Shown here: piece after piece, positions 36,572-49,900 of the stretch
How positions within the stretch are numbered: position 1 is the first letter of the stretch
How the letters are laid out: every line of letters begins with the position of its first letter
NCBI GenBank assembly: GCA_008921705.1
Contig: VFFE01008908.1
Location: 2,471,657-2,535,656, forward strand
Source of the DNA: Burhinus oedicnemus
Lineage: Eukaryota; Chordata; Aves; Charadriiformes; Burhinidae
Direction of reading: 5' to 3'
DNA length: 64,000 bases
The notes under the pieces: model-generated
What the model was told of the DNA's origin: nothing
What the model saw: only the letters and a program-made list of their open reading frames with translations
Databases searched by the model: none
Made by a program: the position numbers and the translations under genes

Positions 36572-39500
36572 ACCAGCCAAGGATAAGAGCCTTTATCTGC
36601 CGCGTCAGTTATTCCTATGCTAAGGCTGGCTGCTGGAGGAATAAATAGAACCTGTTCCTCTGTATTAGGTGACTGCCCGAGTTCACGTCTGTTCTATATT
36701 TAAGTATGCAGTTATATGTTTTAAGACATACTTCTTTACAAGTTTTGTTATTAAGCATATGTGCCTTTCATAGTGTCATCGGGACCATAAAGTTTAAATG
36801 CTGGATGCAGAAAGGGGAGAACAAGAAAACCTTTTAACCTGTACATTATTAGAAATCCATTTCAGATGATCCCTGTGGAAATGTTACTGATAGTTTTGTT
36901 TCTGAAGGCAGACAGTAACTAGTCATGATTTTCTCCAGAAAGGAAATAATATGAACTGTGCGAAGCCTAATGAAGGGGAAGTGGCTGATTTACTGTGAAA
37001 ATTTATAGCTTTCCGATGTTGCCTGGTTTTTATGTTAATCTCGTTGTGTGGACTGTGTGTTGGGAATAATTGAGAAACATGGAGGACAGAATAGTTTTTG
37101 TAGTCCATAAATTATTATCTAGTGACTGTAGGTTATAACCTTGATCAACAACAGCACCAGTTTCTTCTAAAACTTTTCCAGAGTTTTAGCTGCTTTAATA
37201 TATCAAGTTATAATAGAGTTCAGAATAGAGTTGTGTCCTATACAAGATGACTTCAAGGAGGGATTCCTTTTAAACGTCAAGGAGAAAGGACAGGAGGAAG
37301 GGAAAAATGAAAGAAAATCCAGCCTATATATAGTGGAAATTCTCTCACTTGAATTCTGAGCATAGATTTCTTTAGTTATAACAAAGATACAGTGGCAACA
37401 CCACTGCTGTATTTGCTGCTACTGCAGAAACTGGAAAGCCACATAAGACCTTCCATGCTGGGAATGATCAAAAGTCCCCCCAGGTTTTTGGCTCGTCCTT
37501 TGGTCTTAAAATGCCTTTTGAAGAGAACATATGTGGAAGAAGTAAGAGCAGAGGACAAGGTGCCAAGTTTCGGCCGTGGTGCCCGACTGTCACTGAATTT
37601 CAGGAGCAGCTGGGTGCAGTGGGAGGTGAGCACCTTTGGGCATCCTTTGAGATGGCTTCCAAAGCCCTGCTCTGCAACTGGCTTTGCTGCAGGTTTGTCA
37701 TAAAATCCTTTTATTTCCCTCCTGGTCTTCGTGAGCAGTGAATTACGCATGATCCATAGGTTATCTCTCCATATTGACTCCAGATTAGAAAGGAGCAGCC
37801 ATGCTGCTCCTAAATAGCTATTTTATTGGGGGTTCTGCTGCAGTCTTTTAGGGGGGAGCAGTGCAGCATGTACCAAGCTGATGCCTGCAAGATCTCTATT
37901 AACAGGAATTAACACATAAAAAAGGGACTTTAAAGGTGTATTATCTAAATTAATCCTAGGCTTCAGAGGAAGAGTGGCCTGTATTAAATGTACTTTTGTA
38001 GAGTAAAAGATGTGTTTTTGTGTGAATTGTATAGCAAGTATGTGGTTGTGATAACTGAGGTACATTTATCGTATATATTTGAACTCACCATCTCAGCTGG
38101 ACTTTAAACTTGTGACATCTTCTGCTTAAAAAGAAGAAAAATCTGTCTCTGGCAAAAGCAAATTCTTCTTTCCTGCTCTCTACCCACAAATTAATCTTTG
38201 ACATGACATATTTTTAATGTCATACAGATAGCTGGGAAATCCTCCTTCTTCCTTACAAAATTCAGTGTGCCAGGGCTGAGGGCAGGATGGAGTGGATTTG
38301 CCCTGCACCCAGCACAGCTTTTCTAGATGCACAGATGCTGGGTGTTTAAAGAGGTTTCCTAGAGAGCTTGAGAAACAAGAGCTGTATGTTACTGAAGCGT
38401 GGAAATTTTTACCTACCCTATGAGAGGCCCACCTCTAGACTTGAGAAAGAACTATGCAATCGCACTTGAAAGCTGTCACACTTAAAAGCTCTCTTTTTTT
38501 TTTTTAGTGTTTTATTATTTCCTGCTGAGTTTCTATATCAAAGCAAAAATATGTTCCAGTACAGTGCATGTATTTTTATTAAACCAGAGTCTTGCTAATT
38601 TTTCTGTGTACCACTGCAGAGAAGGAAAATCTGCAGAGGGCTTCGGAGACCGCTGCTGGGAATGATCACTGTGTCTCCAGACGGGCTTTAGTGAATAAGG
38701 ATTTATTTGTGTTTGTTACAGCTGATGAGTCCTATTCATGTTGGTTTTAGTATGGCTTAAACTTAAAGCTGAAGAAGACAGCTTGTGCGTACTGGACAGC
38801 AGATTTATTCTGGGTATGGTGTGGAGTAGCCTGGGAAGGGAACCCCAGTCATGGCCCAGAACTGTGCTGGGTGCTGTAGACACACGGCACAGCATCGATA
38901 TGCCAGATTACCATCAACATATGATGCAAACTGGTGTAGAAGGGAAGGGACTCTGTGAAACAACTTGCTGGACAGTAGTCGGTGGTCCTGGCACCCTGAC
39001 AAGTCAGTCGCTGTCAGGAGGATCCTGTGATTTTACAGCGTTGTAGAGACAGAAGGCTTGGAAAGGAATGTATGGTACGGGTGGCTTCTCACCACAAATG
39101 CCCATCAGCGTTATTGTAAGCAGAAGAGAATAGTGTGTAGGAGGATGCAGAAAACATTGCTGAAAGCAGATGGATGGGGTAAGTTGTCAGTGATATTCCC
39201 TAACATGAAATAGCAAAATATAAGAGAGAAAAGCATATATTGACTTAGTAAGGTCTCATATTAACTAGTGTTTAATGGTCCCTCTGTTTTGGAAAGAGGA
39301 CTTAACAGATTCCACTTTGGTTTTCTCGCCATCGCTTGGACTCCCAGTAAGCTGGCCACAAGTGTCTATAATCTCAGAAGCAGCAGAAGCAAAGGTAGAA
39401 AGAGGTTTTGTGCCATCGCTCTGCTTTTTCATTTTTTCTGCTTGAGGGAGATTAGGATTTTCTCCACCTTTCACCCTTGGCACTCGTCCATGTTGTTTTT

Positions 39501-41138
39501 AATTGCAAAGCAATGTGGTGCTTTTTCCTCAGCCGGAAGAGTTGGCACATAGTTCTTTTGTGCAAGTGAGGCAATAAACTGCTGTATTAATCACTTCGCA
39601 CAAGGTAATAAACAATAGCAGAACTGTTGCTTTTACCTCTCGGGTTTCTACTAAATAGTCCAACTTCCTGAAAACCTTAGAAGTGGGATCCTGAAACTGG
39701 ATTTCAGTCCGTGTCTTTCCTCCCATCTTCTGCTTGACCTTGCACCATTTGAGATAGCAAAAATAAATCTTATTTGCCATATAATTCCTAAAACGTGATC
39801 TTATTTGGAAGCAGGGTTTTAGACAAACTTTGTGTCTCCTGTACCTAGTAAAATCTCATTTAGGCCCTGGGAAAAGAACAGTCACTTTGCTACACTTGCA
39901 TCCTGAGCCATATGGCTTCTCATGAAATGTTGCTAGATGCAAGCTACCTTTCTTCTCCAGCAAGATTAAAAGGAAAACTGAGCTAGGATTGCCTGTTTGG
40001 GATGGTATAGAGATGGGATGTGAGAAGCCCTTCAAAATTCCTTTTCTCAATGTCGCTTATTTGGCCAGCAGTACAAAGCATTGCACGCACACCGCAGTAG
40101 ATAAAGGGAGTTTGGAAATCAGAGACCCAATCCAGTTCTTCACAGTCGTGTTTTTTTCTTTTGAGATTGACACTACTTTACTTTCCCTGAACACGCTTGT
40201 GAACACCAGTCTGGGAAAACACTGCAGGAACAAAGATTTCAGAGGCACCGTGTAAAGGTTGTGAGCTGGTGAGTTCCCCAGTGTGCTGGAGGAAGAGGTT
40301 GCACTCTTTCTTCTTTCTCTGCTGGGGAATGGGAGACCCATGTAAAATTTTTGTCAGGAAGATGTTACAGTTAGAAGCAAACAGCCAGATGAACTGCAGA
40401 AAGTGTACATTTGAATGCATTTAGCCCAGGGCAAAAGTAAGGTGAAATGAGTTTTCCTCATTTATTTCACCGTACTTTATTTAAGTAGTTGGTCTAAGGA
40501 GGACTGTGCAGTGAGGTGCTGCAGCACAACTGGGCTATGGTCAGTGCTAAATGGTGTTAGCTGGATGTGATCACTTAAAAATCTCAGAAAAGCATACATT
40601 TTGTTGTTTTCTGTAATTTTTGAAAGCAACAAAGGTTGCTTGCAATGTAAATGCTTGCTGGAATCTAAATACACTTAAGACAGAACAAATGCTAGAACAG
40701 AGCAATTTTTCAGGTTAACGGTCTTTGCGATGGTGGCAATATTTCTGTACAGGGTTCTCTTGCAAGCTAGGCACAAAGCAAGAGTGCTTGAAAAGCAGAA
40801 AACGGCAACGTTTACAGTAGAGAAGGCTCTAACTTTCCCTGCTGGGACAAGGTGCCCATCAACTAAACAGCTGTTCTGCTCTGCAGAGGACACTGCCAAG
40901 GTTGTTAGTGTCTACAAATTGAGTATCTTGCTGATGGTCTTTTGTGAAGTATTTAATTTCTAGGTGAAGGAAGGAGGAGTGAATAAATTACTTCATCTTT
41001 TGCCAGATTTCTCCTTTGTGGACTGCAGTCATTGTACTCCCAGTTTGGGATTGGTTTCCATCTTTTTTAATTACAAAATTAGAATACTATAATGATTAAA
41101 CTTTACTCCGGAGCAATAGCAATCTCAATTGTTTAACC
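36572..41138. other. Non-coding unique DNA
   Basis: No recognised gene or transposon. Overlapping frames on both strands at 37376-37750 (124 codons -, 103 codons +) lack splice or family support. Confidence 0.55.
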
Positions 41139-41213
41139 AAAAAAAAAAAAAAAAAAAAAAAAAACCCATAAAACNNNNNNNNNNNNNNNNNNNNAAAAAA
41201 AAAAAAAAAAAAA
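41139..41213. other. Assembly gap of 20 N inside an A-rich tract
   Basis: About 26 A (41139-41164), CCCATAAAAC, exactly 20 N (41175-41194), then 19 A (41195-41213). Like the gap near 18.1 kb, this is a placeholder where reads failed in a homopolymer. The CCCATAAAAC before the N may be a consensus error or a true interruption. Confidence 0.95.
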
Positions 41214-44200
41214 GCCCCAACCCCTAAGTTATAATGTGGGTCATGTACACACTAAGTATATTACAACATGTTAAAAAACAAGGTCACTTTAGTATTTCAG
41301 TATTTCAAGGTGGTTCTGCAGCATTTCTGCAGTCTGGTTGTGCTACCAGAATTTCCCAACTGGGCCAATACTGCTACCATGAGGGAGAGAAAATGCCAAA
41401 GCTGCATGGAAAACTGTTAAATTCCTCAAGCACTGGCTGACAGAGTAGAATGGGCTTTGGGAAGATTTGCTTATACGAGGAGCCTGCACAATACTTATCT
41501 CAATGAATTGGGCAGCCAGAATTGTAACAGGATCAAGAAGTGATCCTGAGCCATTTCTCAAATGCTTTGGCTGTTTTTTCACTGTCAAATCTGACTTTTT
41601 TTAAGTATGAAAGAATAATTTCCATTTTCATGAATATCACTCTAAATGTATGAGCTGCAAGCATAGAGTTGTCTTGTTGAAATCAGGGTACATGAATTGT
41701 ATATGCTTACATGATTTTCCTTTAAAAGACAATGGTGGATAGATTCAAAATTCAGAATTCATAAGAGGTTTCTTAATAAACACAGGTGCAACCCAGAGGA
41801 GAGCTTTCCCATTCCAAATTATATCCTTAGGATTTTTTAAAATAACACTTGACCTACATTAGCAGTCCCATCTAAAATAGCACACCTTGCAGGTGATTTC
41901 CATGTGATTTTATTTTCCGGCAGATTAACTGTGCTGATGGCAGAATTTCTTCTTTAATAATGCAACAAAAATGTAAGCAGGCAATGGTAACGCAGCTGCC
42001 AACCCACAGCCAGAGGTTCACGGTCAATTCAGACGGAAGAAACCCTGAGATTAGAAGACACAGCAGAAGGTGTTGCTTCCGTCTCAGGGAGAGAACCGAC
42101 CTGTAGTATATAATGAAAATGCGACTGGGGAGAACCTGCCCCATGGCGAGTAGCTGGCATGTCTGGAGCACTGATGAGGGAGATCCCGGGGAATGTACCA
42201 CTGAACCTGAAAAAAACTGTCCAGTTTTCAAGGAGTGTGCAACGACACAGGAGATGGAAAAAGGAGAGGCGAGTGGATGGACAATCCCAGTGGTAGGATG
42301 AAGACGCTGAGGCTGTGTCAGGTGAAGTACAGAGAGAGGCTCTTACAGTGATAAGAGCAGCAAGGAGGAGTTGACACCAGAATTCAGTGCCACTGAGGAA
42401 GCTGGGCTGGTGACACTGGGTTGATGATGCTGGGTTGGTTACACTCCTGATGTAGGATTCATCTAACTTGACTGCAAGTGTCTACGTCTGAGCTAATGAT
42501 GTAGAAGCCCTTTAAGGCCAATGAAGAGAAATTGATGGTCATGGAGTGCAGGTCAGCTCATCATAGGTGGTTGTTGGCCTGAGTGGTATTCTGGGTGAGT
42601 GTGTTTGTGTGTTGCCATTGAGAGCAAAGGCAGTCTAACGCACTAGCTCAGTTTGAGATGTCTACCTTGTCAGCCTTGAAAGCTAGGTGAGATAGATGCC
42701 ACCTCCAGGACATGACCCAAGCCTCACTGCAGCTAATGACAAGTTTTTTGGTGGACATTAAGGGACAACAGAGTTCACCCTTAACAGCAGCAGTGCAGAG
42801 GAGATCTAAATGGCAGCAGTAGGAGAGGTTTCCAGCAGATAAGGCTGAGCTGCTCTTTGCACGACTGACTGCTCTGAAAATACAGTCCGTTTGGTTAGGT
42901 GCACACTGAGTGCTAATAAGATGGCTTTTGTTGCATTATTTCATGAGGTGGTGTCAAAGGCTACAGAAGATCTTGTTAGTAGCTGCAGGAAGACTATGAT
43001 ATATTCTGATTTTGTTTTCTCTTCTCCCAAAGGAAAAGGGTAATTTAGTACTTTTCTCATGGGAACCAAGTGCTGAAATGAACTCCAGGGTCACAAAATC
43101 CAGTGACCCTGTTCCCTCAGGCAAACACATAATATCATCCCTTTCATAAACTGATCAAATATTTGATCTCACAGAAACCCAGAAAACTACAGGTTATGCT
43201 GACAAAAATAAAACAAGCTTTTGTAGGGGAGAAAGAAGTATTGCTCTATGCCTTTCCCTGGCTCTCTTGTTTGTTGTTTGTTACGCACTGTGGTGTCAGT
43301 ACTCAGGGCTTTACTGAAGCTGTAAATATAGGTTTTAAGAGAAGATTTGGATTTATTTAGTATTTGAACGTCTTTGTGCTATCCATGGTAATTCTCACCT
43401 ATCTCCTCCTGGCTTTGAAACAGCAGTCATGTTTATAAATGGCTTTAAGATAATTGATGAAAGAGACGATTTGCATGAAGAACAAAGTAGCGCTGAAACT
43501 TCGGATGAGACCTATCCACACCTTTCTGGTGCTTGGGGAAATATAACATGAAAAGGAGAAAAAGTGTTTTGTTGGGTTTTTTTCTTCTCCACTTCCACGA
43601 GCCTTTGTTCCCGCTCACGGAGCATGCCTGTAAAGCTCAGCTGCTGTGTTCCCAAGCAGGCATTTGAAAAGTAACCAGCTGGTCAAAAGTATAAACAAAC
43701 TGTATTAGATTAAGTAAGTGAAATACGATCCCAGAATTGATATTCCCCACTATTAGGAATCACCTTTCCTTATTACCCTGGAGAGACGGCTAGCTGGGTT
43801 CAGCGTATGTCCTTGCAAGAAGGCTCGAGTGCAAATCCCTGGCAGCTCCCCCAGAGCATCACTGGCTTGTGGCAATACAAGCTGGAAGGTTAAAAATAGA
43901 CCCAAAAATGAAGTGTTTGCTTGAGAAATAGGCGTAAAGATTTATTGAGAGTTTATTGAGATCACATAGCTTTCTGTGTGTTTTTTTCTTTTTAACTGTG
44001 AAAGAACCGAGCAGTTGCTCACAATGTAATGAAAAGAACTCTGAAAAGACCCACAAGGAAATTAGTCAAGTCCTCTATTGATTTTATTTCTTTCAGTTTA
44101 GTTACTGTGAATAAGCTTTGTAGAGAATTGCATACCTCTTCCAAAAACCAAACTGGAAAAAAAGCTGTGGGACTGAGAAGCCACCAAACTTTCCCAACAC

Positions 44201-44217
44201 TGGTGTTTGAAAGAGGG
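41214..44217. other. Non-coding unique DNA
   Basis: No recognised genes. A degenerate two-copy repeat lies at 42401-42454. A segment at 43785-43850 has weak tRNA-like box similarity (GGCTCGAGTGCAAATCCC) but no cloverleaf. Confidence 0.5.
42401..42454. repeat. Degenerate tandem pair, about 27 bp
   Basis: GCTGGGCTGGTGACACT and GCTGGGTTGGTTACACT stand 28 bases apart, each followed by a TGATG-containing piece. The first 17 bases agree at 15 positions. Confidence 0.5.
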
Positions 44218-44640
44218 CTGGGGCCGAGAGCTGATGCTGATGTGTTGTGAAGCGCTGCTGCGCGTTTCGGAGAGGCGAGGATGCTTCTCCGGCGGTACGG
44301 AGCACCGACACGCTGCAGACACTGCGAGGGGCGGAGGCAGGGGTGCGGGCGGCAGCCACGCTTTACCATCTCGCCTTCGCATCCCCCCACCACCTCCAAA
44401 ACCCTCGCTGCGGTGAGGCTGCCGCCGGCATGCCTTTTCCAAGCGGAAGCCCTTCCAGGCGCCAGGTCTGCGTTGCCCACTCCTCGCTTGGGAAGGTTTT
44501 TCTCGCCTCGCGCTTCCTTCTTTGCTTGACATTTCTTTTTGCGTCTGTGCGTTGGGGGCGGACGCGGGGTTGCGGCGGGGCTGCCGTCCCCCTCCCGCTG
44601 CTGTTTGGCCGCGGTGCTGGCAGTCGCTGGTCGACAGAAG
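44218..44640. promoter_or_regulatory. CpG island, candidate promoter
   Basis: I count about 42 CpG in 44221-44640 at roughly 62% GC, an observed/expected ratio near 1, while both flanks are AT-rich and CpG-poor. GC boxes (GGGGCGG) are at 44328-44334 and 44555-44561, and an ETS-like GCGGAAGC is near 44443. There is no clear TATA box, which fits a dispersed CpG-island promoter. Transcript direction cannot be told. A 233-codon frame crosses it on the - strand (44019-44720), but it is rich in Arg, Pro and Ala as expected of GC-rich chance frames and matches no family I know. Confidence 0.6.
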
Positions 44641-46005
44641 CCGGTGATTGATGTCAAGGCTGGGAGCAAACAGCTGCTGATTTGATTATTACTGTTTCGT
44701 CTCCTAACCTTTTGGAGCATTATGGGAATATTTATTCACCTAGTCACGCTTAATGGCATTTGGTGCAGTACTTCCCCAGGAACAATGAAGGAGTGGTATT
44801 GTACAGAGGTAGTTGAGAAATTCCCGTTCGTGTTCTTTGTGTTTATTTACAGATACGGGGAGAGAAGCAAAGAAGATCTTGCTGTATGGGGGAATGGGAA
44901 ATTTGGCTATTTGGCTGGAAGCAGTTACAGACATAGATGTGCAATATGTTAATAAAGTAATTGTGCTATGTTGCTATAAAGAGGATGGCTTCATTATAAA
45001 ATTCTTGTTTTAATACTGTCATTATAGCAGATGTATAGCATATGAACTAATTTGCATGCAGATAAGGAGGCTCTGACAGCTTGGTAGCATAATTACTGCA
45101 TAGCATACAGCTCGCTAGTGCTGGGAGCTGAAGCTGTTACTGAAGGGGATCTCATGGGACTAATTATGTTGGCTTTGTTAAATTTAAAATAGTGTATAGC
45201 CAGGAAAGAGACCCCTCTCCTGTGCTCCGTGGTGTTGTGTACAATAAGTTACAGAAGCCTTGAACTGCTGCAGCCATTTTAAGCCATGCAAATGCCTGGA
45301 TCTCAGCACCTCCCAGCGTAGTGGAGCAATAGACTTTTATTTAACTGGGGGAGCCTGTATCAGCTTTCAAAGGAAAGATTTTAAAACTCCGGTTAGGTCT
45401 TTTTGATAAGTGAACAAAACCGTAGCTGCAGTAACTTTGTTTTGTTTAGTATCTGATGAAAGCAGATGCTGAATGTGTGAACGTAGACTGGTGAATGGAT
45501 TCTCCCCCCTCTCGCTGGTGCGCTTATTGCTTTGCTTCACCATATCTGTGTCTTAGTGATTTGTCTCCACTTAATTTCCAGCATATTTCTGCTTCTTTTT
45601 TTTTTTTTATTTGCTTTGACTGTGTCTGCAGTTTTTAAAGATCTTATTATTGAGGTTCTTTTATGGATTTCGAAATGTTTAATTCATTACCAGGCCATTA
45701 TAAACTGAAAGCATTTTATTTTCCCGGGGAAATCAAGACAGTGCCACAGGAGATTATTTTTCCCGCATTACATATCCCCCCCACTACTGTCAGATTAGCT
45801 TGCAGAGAAGGGAGGAATTTGTGAATGCACAGTTACTTTGATTACATAAGCTGGAAATTGGCGAACAGTATGGATTTATTTCAATTCCACTAACTTTAAA
45901 AAGAAATACATATTAAATTGGAAGCGCCTTAGGGCATCAGACAAATGGGAAGCCAACCAGAAAGTGTGTATTGCCTCCCTGACCTCTCCTGCGGTGCAGT
46001 AGGTG
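44641..46005. other. AT-rich interval between two CpG-island-like blocks, possible enhancer
   Basis: Unique DNA without transposons. It carries ACTAATTTGCATGCAG (octamer at 45050-45057), CATAATTACTGCAT near 45089 and GACTAATTATG near 45157. A further AT-rich piece at 45660-45900 includes AATTCATTACC and CCATTATAAAC. The texture is that of developmental enhancers, but conservation is untested. A T run lies near 45598-45609. Confidence 0.25.
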
Positions 46006-46470
46006 ATGCCGGGTAGCTGGGCGGACGGAGCTACTGGGGTTGCGGGTTACACTGGGGGGAGTGGGATGGTTTTGGCGAGGAGGGTGGGAAGGAGACGGGG
46101 ACCGGTCTGTACCCAGGAACCGGGACCGCCGCGGGCTGTCTGCCATCAGGAAGGGAAGAGGCTGGGGTGCATGGGGCGCTGCGCTATCTGGCACCTTGCT
46201 GGGAACGGCCAAGGGGAGCATCCTTCTCCCCGCCCTGTTGGGACACGGCAGCAAAGGACCAGGTTGTCCGCTGAGCGAGGGCGATGCTCAAACAGGTACT
46301 GTGACAATCTGCTTCGCCCAGCTCCCTGGAGGTTTCATCCCTAACTTGGCAGAGCCTGGCTCCGCGTATCCTCACCTGCCGCTCCTCTAACCGCAGCAAG
46401 CTGGGATGGGGCTCGGCATGGAGCCGCGCTCCTAGAAAGCAGGCTGTCGGCATCGAGGGACCGCTGAGCC
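46006..46470. promoter_or_regulatory. Second CpG-island-like block
   Basis: About 30 CpG in 465 bases at roughly 61% GC, observed/expected near 0.7, which passes the usual thresholds. The + strand is G-rich, with overlapping open frames on both strands (113 and 116 codons +, 105 and 132 codons -) explained by composition. It may be an alternative promoter, or the first exon and 5' intron region of a transcript starting in either island. Confidence 0.45.
46036..46065 (+). other. Potential G-quadruplex
   Basis: GGGG, TTGC, GGG, TTACACT, GGGGGG, AGT, GGG: four G tracts with loops of 4, 7 and 3 bases, at the edge of the second CpG-rich block. Quadruplex motifs often lie near promoters. Confidence 0.55.
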
Positions 46471-46559
46471 ACTGAGCTCCTCTGGCCCATTTTGTGGGGA
46501 AGGGTGTTGTGCTCCACTGTCTTAATACATTCACTCCTTCAGGGTAAATGTTGCAAAGC

Positions 46560-46930
46560 TCCTCTATCTGTTTCCGTAACACTCAGTGCTAGACAAATGT
46601 TAACTTACACCTTTTTTTCTTTTATGCTAAATATGTACCCAAGTATTTTGTTTTGCAAAATTCAAGCTCATCCTTGTATGATCTGCTTGCATTTGTTAAT
46701 CTAGGAATATTAATAGCCTGCTGGCATTACTGCTAATTTAGAGTTTATGCTGTAGAGTGACTATAGTAACGAATTTTTGGAATGGTTTGTTAATCTTATC
46801 AACATTCATTATGCATTTATTAATAGTAATTAGAGCCAATCACAGTGTCACATTTGGAAGTTTTTGTATCAATCAAACAAGTGTTTTTTGAGAAAATTAT
46901 CATTTTATGGGAAATTTAGTATGTAAATAT
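46560..46930. promoter_or_regulatory. Possible conserved non-coding element
   Basis: AT-rich unique DNA right after the second CpG-rich block. It has many homeodomain-type cores, such as GCTAATTTAG near 46732, TTAATAGTAATTAGAG near 46820 and CATTATGCATTTATTAA near 46806, plus AGCCAATCACAG near 46834 (CCAAT-like). No repeat is seen. Called from texture alone. Confidence 0.25.
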
Positions 46931-49900
46931 TTAAAAAATGAGATCTGGTAAGAGAAGGGGTACAGGAAAAGACTGAACCGAATGAACAGTTTTCACCAAG
47001 TCTTCTCTCTTCCTTCCCTTCCCCCCCACCCCCCCAGAGCAAAGTAAAAAGAGGAGGAGGGAGGGACAGAGTCTGTCCCGCTTTAAACAAAAAATTACTC
47101 ATTGAAACAGTTTTATTAGGCTTTTTTCCATATAATAGCAGAGATTTCAAGGCAATTTTTGCAGGTTGTTCGGGCAGTTTAATGCAGTATCGCATGCATG
47201 TTGTGATTTTTTTCGTTGTGCCTTCATTTTTGGTGCTGAATTTGAGATGCTTTAAAGGTTTTTGATTTTTAAGAGGTTGGGAAGGAACACAGTTCTTTTG
47301 AAAACCAGTGCTGCGTGCTCTCTCGACTGGGTGCCCACCGTCTCAGTCGCATAACCAAACCTTTCCCTGCCATCTGTGCTGCACGCGCCTCCAGGTAACT
47401 TGCAGTGTCCTTTTAGCACAAGTCCTGAATGAGTCCTTTAGGTCTCTTGCAGTGACGTGAGCAGCAAAAGGAGTAAGAGCATCTCTCAGGATTCACGATC
47501 GGACTTTGTTGTTGTTTCCTTACCAACTCTGCTCCTCCATTTCTGCTCTTTAGGCCTGCTGTTGCCACTCAGGAAGCAGATTATCCAACACTTCCCCATT
47601 TTCCAGCCCTATCAGAGATTCCTCCTGAATCAGCAGTGCTTATTATCTCCAACTGTACGTAATTACGGTAGAGAGGTTTCACCACTATAACTGGATAATG
47701 TCAGCATTTCTATTACAGCCCTGTACTTTGAGTATCCTGAAATGTGGATATAAAAACTCACTTTAGCTTTATAGTCTTTCCAGTGGTGAGAGATAAAGTG
47801 TGTGCAATCAGCCTTAAAGCAGTTAGAGGAACTCAGAACAAAAAATTCCTCGTTGGGACGTCAGTTGTAGAAACGCGTTGTTTAACTTGAGCTTTGCTCA
47901 CTGTCAGGCTGGGTAGCATGCAACAGCCTGCAGATTTTGAGCACAAAGCAATAAATATTTCTCTCCTTTTTAAAAAGCTTGTTACTAACCGGGATCGATT
48001 GCATTTTTGGAAAAGTATTAAGCAGCTGAAGTTAGGGAATGGCTGTGAAAAGCTCAATAGTGCACAAACACAGAAGGATTTGCAGGTTGGTGCAACAAAG
48101 GGAAAAAAAATAGCTGTGGGTTCCAGTTTTTAAAATGTAGCAAGCGCGGCAAAGTGTGGTGAATATTTGCTAAGGGTGAGGAATGACTCCTGCAGAGCTA
48201 TTCTACTCCAGGAAACATTTGAGTATATATGTTTAACAATCTAATAATACAGTTGTATAAAAATGTTTATATATATTTAATCAGTTATGAAAATGGTACT
48301 TGACGTGTGAGTCTGTTTTACAAAGGTCAGCTTTGCACAGTTGTTTTTCTTTAAGTTTTTAGTGGCATTTTTAACGCTTTTTCTCACTGCAGAGTCTGCT
48401 CTCTTCCTCCTGTTACCCCCAGCCCCATTTGCAACAACTCGAATTTGGGGCAGGAGGCTGGCATTAACCCGGGTCCCTGGGGTCTCTGCAATATGAACCA
48501 GCCTGATGTTCTTTAAAATATTCGATATGGTCTTTTTCAAACAGGAGAAGGGGGTGATAGTTAGTCTTTGTATAAGAACTCAGATAAGAGTTCTGCCTCC
48601 TGCTCTGCTGGTTATCATATTCATGCCAGCGAAGCGACCGGTGATGGTTGCAATGCTCTGCCTTGAGTTTTGACAGACTTCTAATTATAGCATACAGTGG
48701 CGTAAACTCCAGAGGTGATAATGAAGCCCAGACCCATGTATCAGCAGAGCTTTGAAGGGGTAATGCATTCCTGTTCTGCACCACTGTTCCTTATTTGTAT
48801 GTTTGTGGAGACCTAGACTCGTGCAATCGCGTCTTGCTTATTTTCATTGAGCCCAGAGGTGAAACGTGCAGAGCAGCGGAGGTTTGTAATTTTATCAAGG
48901 TAATTGACTACTAACCATTTGTGTTCCCTTTGGGAAATGCATGAGGAGAGAGAGGCAAGGGCAGGAGGCTGCGTTCATAGGAGACCTCCGTAAAAACTCG
49001 TTGCTGAGAAAGTGAGGACATGCCTTTAGCGCTCTGATGTCCCATGACAAACTCTCTGCTTCTGAGCTTGGGCTGTAGGAAGTGAGTGGCACCTGTAAAA
49101 CAGCCTTATTTATATTGCACAAATTCAGCATTCACAAAATCAGGATGCGAAGCACGTGGAGAGGTGTGCAAAGTAAGGGAGGGACTGCACTGAAGATGAG
49201 GTAGAAACTTGCCCTAGGAAGCTCTTGGTGAGTGGTGAAGGCTCTCTTTTTTCCAGAAGTGATGAGCATAACCCTGGCGCTTTCCTAACTGGGGTGTGAA
49301 CCCATTATACAGACCTTGACACGTTCTGCTCTTTAATCTTAGCATGTGAACCAAGCTAGCTCTCGGAGAGCGAGGTAACATCGACTTTGCCTTTCCCTCA
49401 GGTTCTCTAAGGAGAGAAAAAATAACCTTCCAGGATTTAATCAGTAAGAACACCTTCGTGTCTGGATGACCTGACAAGTTTAAGTAGGCCTGCTGTTTAA
49501 TCCAGATAGGTCAGTACAGTCCATGTGACAGATTTGGTCTTCCATTTGCTTTGGTGGTGACAAGAGGTGTGTCTTGAAGCAGAGCATGAGGGTACAGGAA
49601 CTGGCATCTTCTGTAGCCACTACTATTTTAGCAGAAGAAGTAGGTACAAGTGGCATTATAGTCCAGTGCTCCTGCAACTTGTATGGGAGGGGTGTCCCCA
49701 CCTGGAGTTCTCATCCCTCATTGGTAAGAAGGTTGGGACCTTGGGATAAGGTCCAAGTTTTGCATTTGAAAGATAGAATACCTTATGGATGTGTTAAATG
49801 TGGGCCAAGGGTACTCTTTTACCTAAAATACCTATAACAAGATGCAGTTTCAGTCTCCAGGAGAAACTCACAGAGGTTGTCCACTGCCCTTTGCGCTGGG

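Noticed and set aside
43785..43850. tRNA-derived SINE head, from GGCTCGAGTGCAAATCCC
   Set aside because: Only one degenerate box is present, with no body or tail of a SINE; too weak to annotate.
44019..44720. 233-codon open frame on the - strand, the longest in the window
   Set aside because: It spans a CpG island, where stops are rare. The protein is rich in Arg, Pro and Ala with no domain I recognise, several frames on both strands are open over the same bases, and there is no splice or family support.
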